A stretch of DNA of 35,326 nt, taken from the NCBI GenBank assembly GCA_029287535.1, contig JARFQY010000155.1, positions 1 through 35,326 of the forward strand, written 5' to 3'. The notes under the pieces were generated by a model, which saw only the letters and a program-made list of their open reading frames with translations, was not told where the DNA came from and searched no databases. Both the position numbers and the translations under genes were made by a program. This DNA comes from Filomicrobium sp. Lineage in GTDB: Bacteria; Pseudomonadota; Alphaproteobacteria; Rhizobiales; Hyphomicrobiaceae. Shown in pieces: positions 26,757 through 35,326 of this stretch (positions are counted from its first letter, which is position 1; each line of letters starts with the position of its first letter).

Positions 26757-27590
26757 TCAAGCGGCCCTGAATTGCCGTTCACGCTCAATGATCTCGGTCG
26801 CCAGGCGGATATAGGCCTGGCTCCCGGCACAATCATAATCATATAGCAACAGCGGTTTGCCGTGGGAGGGTGCCTCGGCGACCCGCGTATTGCGCGGAAT
26901 CATCGTGTTGTAGACCTTCGGGCCAAAGAATTCCCGCACGTTTGCGGCGACTTCCTTGGATAGTGAGGTCCGCGCATCGTGCATGGTGAGGACAACGCCC
27001 TGAATCTCAAGGACCGGGTTCAAACTCCCCCGGATCTGGTCGATTGTCTCTTTGAACTGCGAAATCCCTTCGAGCGCGAAAAACTCGCATTGCACGGGGA
27101 CTAAGACCGCATCAGCCGCGGTCATGGCGTTGAGTGTCAGGATATTCACCGACGGAGGGCAATCGATGAGGAGGTACGAATAAGATTCGTCCTCCGGCAG
27201 ACCTGCGCAGTATTGATAGAGTTCCGCCACTGCATCCCGCATCCGGAACGGTCGGTCCGTTTCATGAAAGAGCTCGGCTTCCAGGCCAACCAGGTCACTG
27301 TTCGCCGGCACCAGATCAAGACCCGGGACCGCGGTCCGTAGGGCAGCGTTGACGAGACTGACGTTGCCAACCATCACATCATAAGATGTATGTCCCCGGT
27401 TCTCCGGTTCGATGCCGAGACCGGTTGAAGCGTTCCCCTGTGAATCAAGGTCTACGACTAGCACGCGCTCACCGACGGCAACGAGCGCCGTCGAAAGGTT
27501 TATGGCTGTCGTCGTCTTGCCGACCCCGCCCTTCTGATTGGCAATGGCGAGGACGCGTGGGCGTTTGCTCGTTGAGTCTGCGCCTGTCAC
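26757..27590 (-). CDS. parA: Chromosome partitioning ATPase ParA
   Basis: ParA is the dimerising ATPase that drives origin segregation together with ParB. The deviant Walker A motif is KGGVGKTTTA (Lys20 to Ala29). The second motif is seen in VLVVDLDSQGNASTGLG and Walker B-like in YLLIDCPPSVNILTLNA. The 277-residue length is typical of chromosomal, Soj-type ParA without an extra DNA-binding N-terminus. The start is a GTG at 27590, two bases after the rsmG stop. It is probably co-transcribed with rsmG and mnmG. Confidence 0.95.
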   Translation of the reverse strand: MTGADSTSKRPRVLAIANQKGGVGKTTTAINLSTALVAVGERVLVVDLDSQGNASTGLGIEPENRGHTSYDVMVGNVSLVNAALRTAVPGLDLVPANSDLVGLEAELFHETDRPFRMRDAVAELYQYCAGLPEDESYSYLLIDCPPSVNILTLNAMTAADAVLVPVQCEFFALEGISQFKETIDQIRGSLNPVLEIQGVVLTMHDARTSLSKEVAANVREFFGPKVYNTMIPRNTRVAEAPSHGKPLLLYDYDCAGSQAYIRLATEIIERERQFRAA

Positions 27591-27592
27591 GG

Positions 27593-28276
27593 TTAGGTCC
27601 CTTCGCTCTTGGCCTCCGGCCTGCGCACGATGACAATGCGCGAGTCTTGATCCGTCAGGCTATTGGCCAGCTCATATGTGAATCGCCACTTCCGTTCCGC
27701 CGCCTTGATTTCCTGCTGGACGTCCCGGCCCTTGAGAAACAACGCAACCGTGCCGGTACCGAAAAATGGAGCAGTCAAATCGAACAGCCGATCGAGCGGC
27801 GCCAACGCACGTGCCGTCAACACATCCACAGATGTGTATCTACCCTGAGTCGAGGATAACTCGATTCGCGCGACAGCTGTGTCCACAGGGATGGAGGTCT
27901 TTCGTGAGATTTCCCCAAGGAAAGCGGCTTTTCGGCTGTCGCTCTCGATCAAAACGTGTCTTTCGCCGCTCAACTCCCCATTTCGGTCGGCCCGAAGGAT
28001 GGCGAGGACCATTCCGGGAAATCCAGCACCCGAGCCCAGATCCACCCACCGTCGGGCGCCAGCAGGAGCCAGCCTGAGCAACTGCGCGCTATCCGCGAAG
28101 TGCCGTTGCCAGACGTCCTGCAGCGTACTGGGCGCGACGAGATTTATTTTCTTCTGCCATTGCCGCAGCGTCCGCTCATAAATCTCCAGCCGCTGAATGG
28201 TCTCGTCGGACACCTCGAAATAGGCCTGGAAATCCTCCGGCCCGGTGATCCTGACCTGGGAAGTGTCCGGGGCCAT
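27593..28276 (-). CDS. rsmG: 16S rRNA (guanine-N7) methyltransferase
   Basis: RsmG (GidB) methylates G527 of 16S rRNA; loss gives low-level streptomycin resistance. The 227-residue protein has the helical N-terminus (LRQWQKKINLVAPSTLQDVW), the SAM-binding motif WVDLGSGAGFPGMVLAI and the acidic adenine contact in HVLIESDSRKAAFL. Its ATG overlaps the mnmG stop by one base (TGATG), so the genes are translationally coupled, in the canonical mnmG-rsmG-parA-parB order. Confidence 0.95.
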   Translation of the reverse strand: MAPDTSQVRITGPEDFQAYFEVSDETIQRLEIYERTLRQWQKKINLVAPSTLQDVWQRHFADSAQLLRLAPAGARRWVDLGSGAGFPGMVLAILRADRNGELSGERHVLIESDSRKAAFLGEISRKTSIPVDTAVARIELSSTQGRYTSVDVLTARALAPLDRLFDLTAPFFGTGTVALFLKGRDVQQEIKAAERKWRFTYELANSLTDQDSRIVIVRRPEAKSEGT

Positions 28277-30138
28277 CAGGCCGACGCCTTTACCGAGCGT
28301 TTTCTCAGATGCGCCGCAAGCAGCATCAACGCCGCCGGGGTCATCCCGTCAATGCGTTGTGCCTGGGCTAGCGAATGCGGCCGGTGCTGCTCGAGCTTTT
28401 GCCGTAGCTCGTTCGAAAGCCCTGGGATCTCGGCATAATTGAACGCCTCAGGAATGAGGATCGCAGCATCACGGCGTAGCGCCGCGACATCCTCCTCCTG
28501 CCGCCGCACATAGGCCGAATAACGCGCATCAACGGCCAGCTGTCCGGCGATCTTGCCGTCAAGTCGTGCTAGCTCCGGCCAGATCGGCTGCAGCCTGTCG
28601 ATCGTGATCTCCGCAAGTGACAGCAGGTCAAATGCCGAACGGCGGCGGCCATCCTTGTTGAGGCGGATACCGTGTTGCTCGGCTTCATTGGGCGTAAGAG
28701 ACAATCGCGCCAGAAGCTCCTGCCCGTCATGCAGCGCCGACATCTTTGCTTCAAACTGTCCCCGACGCTCCTCACCGACGCAGCCAGTCGAGAGCCCGAG
28801 GGGCGTGAGCCGCTGATCTGCATTGTCGGCACGCAACTTCAAGCGGAATTCCGCGCGCGACGTGAACATGCGATAGGGCTCGGAGACGCCGCGTGTCACC
28901 AGATCATCGATCATTACGCCGAGATATCCATCTGCTCTGGAGACGATGATCTCGCGATTCACCCCTCCGGACAGCAGCGCCGCGTTGAGGCCCGCAATGA
29001 GCCCTTGAGCGCCAGCCTCCTCATACCCCGTCGTCCCATTGATCTGGCCCGCGAGGAAGAGACCGGCGAGCGTCTTGACCTCGAGTGTCGGCTTCAGCGC
29101 TCGCGGATCGACATAGTCATACTCGATCGCGTAGCCCGGGCGCCGGATTTCAACGCGCTCAAGCCCGGGCATCGTGCGCAAAAAAGCCTCCTGGACCTCG
29201 GCGGGAAGCGATGTCGAGACGCCATTGGGATAAACCAACTCGTCATCCAGCCCCTCGGGTTCCAGGAACACCTGGTGCGAGGACCGGTCGGCAAACCGAA
29301 CGACTTTGTCCTCGATCGAAGGACAATATCTCGGTCCGACACTTTGAATTGCCCCCGAATACATCGGCGCCCGCGAAAGGTTCGCCCGGATGATATCGTG
29401 CGTCTGAGAGGTCGTCTTCGTGATGCCGCAAGCAATCTGCGGAGTCGTGATCCGCTCCGTCAGGAACGAAAACGGTATCGGGGGATCATCGGCAGGTTGC
29501 ATCTCAAGCGACGCCCAGTCGATTGTGCGGGAGACCAGACGGGCCGGGGTCCCGGTCTTCAATCTCCCCATCGCCAACCCAAGACCATAAAGCCTCTCTG
29601 AGAGCCTCCTCGCCGGCTCCTCGCCCGCACGCCCGGCCGGGATCCTCTCATCACCCATGTGGATGAGCCCATTGAGGAAAGTGCCTGTGGTAAGCACCAC
29701 CGCTCCGGCACTCAAGGCTCGACCGTCCCCCGTTACAACCCCCACAACCCGGTTGTTTTCGACGATCAGATCCTCAACCCCGCCTTCAACCACGGTCAGG
29801 TTCCGGATTGATCGGATCTCTGCCTGCATCGCCTCCCGGTAGAGCTTTCGGTCGGCTTGTGCACGGGGCCCCTGCACCGCTGGTCCCTTGGAGCGATTGA
29901 GCAGCCGGAACTGAATACCCGCAACATCGGCGACCCGCCCCATGAGACCGTCCAGCGCATCGATTTCACGCACCAGATGACCTTTGCCGAGGCCGCCAAT
30001 CGCCGGGTTGCATGACATTTCGCCGATCGTATCGAAGCGGTGCGTCACCAGTGCGGTCTGCGCACCAAGACGCGCTGCAGCAGCCGCGGCCTCAACACCC
30101 GCGTGCCCTCCACCAACAACGATGACGTCGAACCGCAT
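28276..30138 (-). CDS. mnmG: tRNA uridine-5-carboxymethylaminomethyl modification enzyme MnmG
   Basis: MnmG (GidA) works with MnmE to modify wobble uridine 34 of several tRNAs. It binds FAD through [20 protein letters not shown]. Conserved blocks are [37 protein letters not shown] and the later [15 protein letters not shown], and the C-terminal helical domain ends near [18 protein letters not shown]. Two adjacent starts exist: ATG 30144 is too close to GGAG, whereas ATG 30138 has about eight bases spacing and gives 620 residues. mnmE lies upstream across a 200-base gap with two parS sites. Confidence 0.96.
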   Translation of the reverse strand: MRFDVIVVGGGHAGVEAAAAAARLGAQTALVTHRFDTIGEMSCNPAIGGLGKGHLVREIDALDGLMGRVADVAGIQFRLLNRSKGPAVQGPRAQADRKLYREAMQAEIRSIRNLTVVEGGVEDLIVENNRVVGVVTGDGRALSAGAVVLTTGTFLNGLIHMGDERIPAGRAGEEPARRLSERLYGLGLAMGRLKTGTPARLVSRTIDWASLEMQPADDPPIPFSFLTERITTPQIACGITKTTSQTHDIIRANLSRAPMYSGAIQSVGPRYCPSIEDKVVRFADRSSHQVFLEPEGLDDELVYPNGVSTSLPAEVQEAFLRTMPGLERVEIRRPGYAIEYDYVDPRALKPTLEVKTLAGLFLAGQINGTTGYEEAGAQGLIAGLNAALLSGGVNREIIVSRADGYLGVMIDDLVTRGVSEPYRMFTSRAEFRLKLRADNADQRLTPLGLSTGCVGEERRGQFEAKMSALHDGQELLARLSLTPNEAEQHGIRLNKDGRRRSAFDLLSLAEITIDRLQPIWPELARLDGKIAGQLAVDARYSAYVRRQEEDVAALRRDAAILIPEAFNYAEIPGLSNELRQKLEQHRPHSLAQAQRIDGMTPAALMLLAAHLRKRSVKASA

Positions 30139-30246
30139 TTTCATGGCTCCGTATTAGATCGGCACTCCGCCCGAGGAAAGCGATCCGTTCGCATCGCCCC
30201 AGCCCGAACCCTATCCACAAGCGAATTACATTTGGCCATTGACCAA

Positions 30247-30262
30247 TGATTCACGTGAAACA
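30247..30262. promoter_or_regulatory. parS site in the mnmG-mnmE gap (first of pair)
   Basis: TGATTCACGTGAAACA matches 15 of 16 positions of the canonical parS. It lies between mnmG and mnmE, about 3.6 kb from the parB start and 66 bases from an identical second site. ParB-parS recognition of this core is well established in bacteria. Confidence 0.85.
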
Positions 30263-30312
30263 TCGGGCTCAGGCGCGGCAATTCAATTCAAAAAACGACG
30301 CCTCGATAGAAT

Positions 30313-30328
30313 TGATTCACGTGAAACA
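30313..30328. promoter_or_regulatory. parS site in the mnmG-mnmE gap (second of pair)
   Basis: An identical 16-base copy, TGATTCACGTGAAACA, in the same orientation. It ends 18 bases from the mnmE stop. Being outside coding sequence and exactly duplicated supports functional selection. Confidence 0.85.
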
Positions 30329-30346
30329 CAACAAGACACGCAGCCA

Positions 30347-31699
30347 TTACTTGCCAATACAGAAGCGACCGAACACCTCGTCCAGCACATCTTCTGGATC
30401 GACCTTTCCGGATATGCGGCCCAATGCATCTGCGGCCAGGCGTAGGTCCTCCGCACGTAATTCCACATCCGAAGATCTTTTGAGGAAGCCTTCAAGGTGC
30501 CCGCAGCACGCTGTCAGGTGCTGCCGGTGCCGGGCGCGCGTAATAACGGCATCTTCGCCGGCACCTGTTTTCCTCCGCGCGACCTCTGCCACGCCCTTTA
30601 TCAGCTCGCCGACACCCTCCCCGGTCTTGGCGGACACCCGCAGGACATCGGGACGAGGTGCCTCAGCAGTATCCTCGCGAGCATCGAGATCGCATTTGTT
30701 GGCGATCACCATGAGTTCGCCGTCGGGACCAACCTCTGGCGCGTCCTCGCTTGCACCCTTAGCCGAGCCATCCTGCACCCAGATCACCAGGTCGGCATCC
30801 TGTACCCGCGCACGTGTTCGTTTCACGCCCTCGCGTTCGACTTCGCCGGAGGCCTCACGCAGCCCCGCTGTGTCCGATATGACAACCGGCAGGCCCTCCA
30901 GGTCGAGATGAACCTCGATGACATCGCGTGTGGTGCCTGCCTCTGAGGAGACGATCGCCACGTCTCGGCGGGCAAGCGTATTGAGCAAGCTCGACTTTCC
31001 AACATTGGGCGCACCGGCGAGAACAACCTGGAGGCCATCACGTAGAATCTCACCACCATGTCCATCATCGAGGTGATGGCTGATCTCTTTGTAGAGTTCG
31101 TCAACCCGCGCCTCGGCCTGGCCGACAGCACCCTCTGCAACATCAGATTCATCGGAAAAGTCGATGGCCGCCTCAACCAGTCCCATCGCTTCAATCAACC
31201 GGGCGCGCCAATGCTCGGTGAGGCGCGACAACGCCCCGCCGGCCTGCTGCACCGCCTGGACACGCTGCGCTTCTGTCTCCGCATCGATGAGATCGGCAAG
31301 CCCCTCGGCCTGCGCCAGATCGATCTTGCCGTTTTCAAACGCCCGCATGGCGAATTCGCCTGGCTCCGCCATCCGGCATCCGTCAAGTCGCCCCAGCGCG
31401 GCGATGAGTGCGGCCACCACGGCACGGCCTCCATGCACGTGAAATTCCGCAAGATCTTCGCCAGTAAAGCTCGCCGGGCCTGGAAACCACAGAACAAGAC
31501 CCTGGTCGATCAGGGTTCCTGTCTGCGGATCAACAAGCTTCCTTAGCGTCGCCACGCGAGGCTCCAGCCGGCTCCCGCTTAGAGCCGTGAGTGCGTCCCC
31601 AGCCTTGGCGCCGGAAATCCTGAGAGCCGCGACTCCTGCGCGGCCGGCGGCGCTGGAAAGCGCAAAGATCGTATCTTGGGAGGTTGAATGTCGGGCCAT
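30347..31699 (-). CDS. mnmE: tRNA modification GTPase MnmE
   Basis: MnmE (TrmE) is the GTPase partner of MnmG in wobble-uridine modification. The 450-residue protein has the tetrahydrofolate-binding N-domain (GPASFTGEDLAEFHVHGG), a helical domain and the inserted G domain: G1 GAPNVGKSS (229-237), G2 TT in EAGTTRDV, G3 DTAG (276-279) and G4 NKCD (334-337). The C-terminal catalytic Cys is in the final FCIGK (Cys447). It is divergent from the DUF255 gene, with a 66-base shared promoter region. Confidence 0.96.
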   Translation of the reverse strand: MARHSTSQDTIFALSSAAGRAGVAALRISGAKAGDALTALSGSRLEPRVATLRKLVDPQTGTLIDQGLVLWFPGPASFTGEDLAEFHVHGGRAVVAALIAALGRLDGCRMAEPGEFAMRAFENGKIDLAQAEGLADLIDAETEAQRVQAVQQAGGALSRLTEHWRARLIEAMGLVEAAIDFSDESDVAEGAVGQAEARVDELYKEISHHLDDGHGGEILRDGLQVVLAGAPNVGKSSLLNTLARRDVAIVSSEAGTTRDVIEVHLDLEGLPVVISDTAGLREASGEVEREGVKRTRARVQDADLVIWVQDGSAKGASEDAPEVGPDGELMVIANKCDLDAREDTAEAPRPDVLRVSAKTGEGVGELIKGVAEVARRKTGAGEDAVITRARHRQHLTACCGHLEGFLKRSSDVELRAEDLRLAADALGRISGKVDPEDVLDEVFGRFCIGK

Positions 31700-31765
31700 C
31701 AGTCTCGATTACTCGTTTAGACCTCGCCGACGCAACGGGGCACCACTGATCCAGGGAGACCCACA

Positions 31766-33793
<2,028 letters not shown>

Positions 33794-33847
33794 CTCATGG
33801 AATTATGAGAAGTATTAACTGAAGAAGTTCCCGAGAAAATGCAGAAA

Positions 33848-33863
33848 GGTTTCACGTGAAACC
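33848..33863. promoter_or_regulatory. parS-like palindrome between the DUF255 gene and rho
   Basis: GGTTTCACGTGAAACC is a perfect 16-base palindrome matching 14 of 16 parS positions; only the outermost bases differ. It lies in the 142-base convergent gap between the DUF255 gene and rho, about 7 kb from parB. Confidence 0.75.
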
Positions 33864-33935
33864 GGAGTCCTTACAACTCCAATTTTCCACGAATTCACCC
33901 CTGCTACAATTCAGCAAGTAGAGAAAATTACCCTA

Positions 33936-35198
33936 CTAGTTCTTTGAACTCATTGAGTCGAAGAACTCCCCATTGGTCTTTGTGCTCTTCAGCTTGTCGA
34001 TGAGGAACTCGATTGCGTCCATGGTGCCCATGGGATTGAGGATCCGCCGCAGCACGTAGACTTTCTTGAGTTGATCGGCAGCCACGAGCAGGTCTTCCTT
34101 GCGCGTACCCGAGCGCGCCACATCGATCGCGGGGAAGACGCGTTTGTCCGAAACCTTGCGGTCGAGAATGAGTTCCGAGTTACCCGTACCCTTGAATTCC
34201 TCGAAGATGACCTCATCCATCCGTGACCCGGTCTCGATGAGCGCCGTGGCGATGATCGTCAATGAGCCACCCTCTTCGATGTTGCGCGCAGCACCGAAAA
34301 AGCGCTTCGGGCGCTGCAGCGCATTGGAGTCGACACCACCCGTCAGCACCTTACCCGAGGACGGCACAACCGTATTGTAGGCGCGGCCAAGTCGCGTGAT
34401 GGAGTCCAAAAGGATCACCACATCGCGCTTATGCTCAACCAGGCGCTTCGCCTTTTCAATAACCATTTCAGACACTTGGACGTGCCGTGAGGGCGGCTCG
34501 TCGAATGTCGAAGAGATAACCTCACCCTTCACGCTGCGCTGCATGTCGGTGACTTCTTCCGGCCGCTCGTCGATCAGCAGGACGATCAGGTAGCACTCTG
34601 GATGGTTCGCGGTGATCGAGTGCGCAATATTCTGCAACAGCACCGTCTTACCGGTCCGCGGCGGCGCGACGATCAACGCGCGCTGGCCCTTGCCCTGAGG
34701 CGAAATGATATCGATGACCCGGGCCGATTTGTCCTTGATCGTCGGATCATCGCTATCCAGCGTGAGCTTCTGATCGGGATAGAGCGGGGTCAGATTGTCG
34801 AAATTGACACGGGTGCGCAGATATTCCGGATCATCGAAATTGATCTCGGTAACCTTGGTGAGGGCGAAATAGCGTTCGCCATCCTTGGGACCGCGAATTT
34901 CGCCTTCAACCGTATCGCCGGTGCGCAGGCCGAATTTGCGGACCTGGTTCGGAGACACGTAGATGTCGTCGGGCCCGGCCAGATAATTGGCTTCCGGGCT
35001 GCGCAGAAAGCCGAAGCCATCGGGCAGCACTTCGATCGTGCCCATGCCCATGATGAGCTCGCCTTCTTCGCTTTCGGCTTTCAAAATGCCGAACAGCAAA
35101 TCCTGTTTGCGCAGGGTCGAGGCGCCTTCGACGCCGAGATCTTCGGCCATTGTGACGAGCTCGGCTGGCTTTTTCTGTTTTAAATCTTTGAGATGCAT
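33936..35198 (-). CDS. rho: Transcription termination factor Rho
   Basis: Rho is the hexameric RNA helicase that ends transcription of untranslated RNA. The correct start is ATG 35198 ([15 protein letters not shown]), preceded by AGGAAACC, giving 420 residues, normal for the family. A longer in-frame reading that begins MYKRQ comes from adapter sequence beyond 35273 and is not real. Domains are an N-terminal helix bundle (1-45), the RNA-binding cold-shock-like domain (about 50-125; [20 protein letters not shown]), Walker A APPRTGKT (178-185), Walker [11 protein letters not shown], and the Q/R-loops around [16 protein letters not shown]. Its promoter region is cut by the contig end. Confidence 0.97.
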   Translation of the reverse strand: MHLKDLKQKKPAELVTMAEDLGVEGASTLRKQDLLFGILKAESEEGELIMGMGTIEVLPDGFGFLRSPEANYLAGPDDIYVSPNQVRKFGLRTGDTVEGEIRGPKDGERYFALTKVTEINFDDPEYLRTRVNFDNLTPLYPDQKLTLDSDDPTIKDKSARVIDIISPQGKGQRALIVAPPRTGKTVLLQNIAHSITANHPECYLIVLLIDERPEEVTDMQRSVKGEVISSTFDEPPSRHVQVSEMVIEKAKRLVEHKRDVVILLDSITRLGRAYNTVVPSSGKVLTGGVDSNALQRPKRFFGAARNIEEGGSLTIIATALIETGSRMDEVIFEEFKGTGNSELILDRKVSDKRVFPAIDVARSGTRKEDLLVAADQLKKVYVLRRILNPMGTMDAIEFLIDKLKSTKTNGEFFDSMSSKN

Positions 35199-35273
35199 GT
35201 TGGTTTCCTGGCGGAAAATAGAATGGGGGATTGCGACGGTGTCTGAGAAAGATGCGTCGAAAACATGAAGCGC

Positions 35274-35326
35274 CTGTCTCTTATACACATCTGACGCTGC
35301 CGACGATCCAACTCTAGTGTGGATGT
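35274..35326. other. Illumina Nextera (Tn5) adapter contamination at the contig end
   Basis: CTGTCTCTTATACACATCT (35274-35292) is the Tn5 mosaic end used in Nextera libraries. GACGCTGCCGACGA (35293-35306) is the adjoining read primer. The next ten bases look like an index, and the last ten (GTGTGGATGT) match the start of the P5 tail with two mismatches. None of this is genomic. Confidence 0.97.

Noticed and set aside
30211-30219. CTATCCACA, one mismatch from a DnaA box, near the parS pair
   Set aside because: A single imperfect copy with no cluster of boxes or AT-rich unwinding element. Not enough to call an origin.
33864-33886. GGAGT/ACTCC hairpin followed by AATTTT between the DUF255 gene and rho
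   Set aside because: The stem is only five base pairs, too weak to call as a terminator.

Overview
This window is a chromosomal contig end from an alphaproteobacterium, most likely in or near the order Hyphomicrobiales (Rhizobiales). The evidence is the mnmE-mnmG-rsmG-parA-parB block with rho nearby, a CenR/OtpR-type response regulator next to a cyclic-nucleotide-binding protein, trxB followed by an LsrB/VtlR-type LysR regulator, and a hisE-coaA pair. Nearly all genes are core housekeeping genes. The last 53 bases are Illumina Nextera (Tn5) adapter, so genuine sequence stops at about 35273, in the rho leader.

Layout. (a) 1-5.4 kb, plus strand: the 3' part of lptE, holA, a PfkB-family (adenosine) kinase, pyrF, a DUF1330 protein, trmD and rplS. 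The L19 protein carries an unusual C-terminal extension. (b) 5.5-7.4 kb: an L,D-transpeptidase divergent from a CenR-like regulator, then a small cNMP-binding protein. This is an envelope-control neighbourhood. (c) 7.4-13.7 kb, minus strand: leuC, lsrB-like, trxB, an alpha/beta hydrolase, radC and map. (d) 14-15.6 kb: an OmpA-family protein built from four roughly 100-residue repeat units carrying eight ER-E-S/G-W-G motifs. This is the least familiar gene here. (e) 15.7-17.6 kb: glnK-amtB behind a sigma-54-type promoter. (f) 18-22.5 kb: a CPA2 K+/H+ antiporter, tesB, a UbiH-family hydroxylase and rimM. (g) 22.5-24.2 kb: a visibly AT-richer patch holding a frameshifted small gene and an unrecognised DNA-binding-like gene that ends in a strong terminator. 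(h) 24.2-35.2 kb: coaA, hisE, parB, parA, rsmG, mnmG, mnmE, a DUF255 thioredoxin-fold protein and rho. Three parS-like palindromes sit around the last four, and a fourth lies inside radC.

How the genes fit together. The right third is an origin-proximal segregation and tRNA-modification block: ParA/ParB with parS, MnmE/MnmG, RsmG and Rho. The left third is a translation and nucleotide block (pyrF, trmD, rplS). Two familiar neighbourhoods look rearranged: rimM is about 17 kb from trmD-rplS, and holA-lptE is about 24 kb from parB. I found no CRISPR array, transposase, prophage gene, rRNA or convincing tRNA. The items most worth a second look are the repeat-built OmpA protein, the L19 extension and its leader RNA, the frameshifted gene with its AT-rich surroundings, the cysteine-free LsrB-like regulator, and the parS sites.
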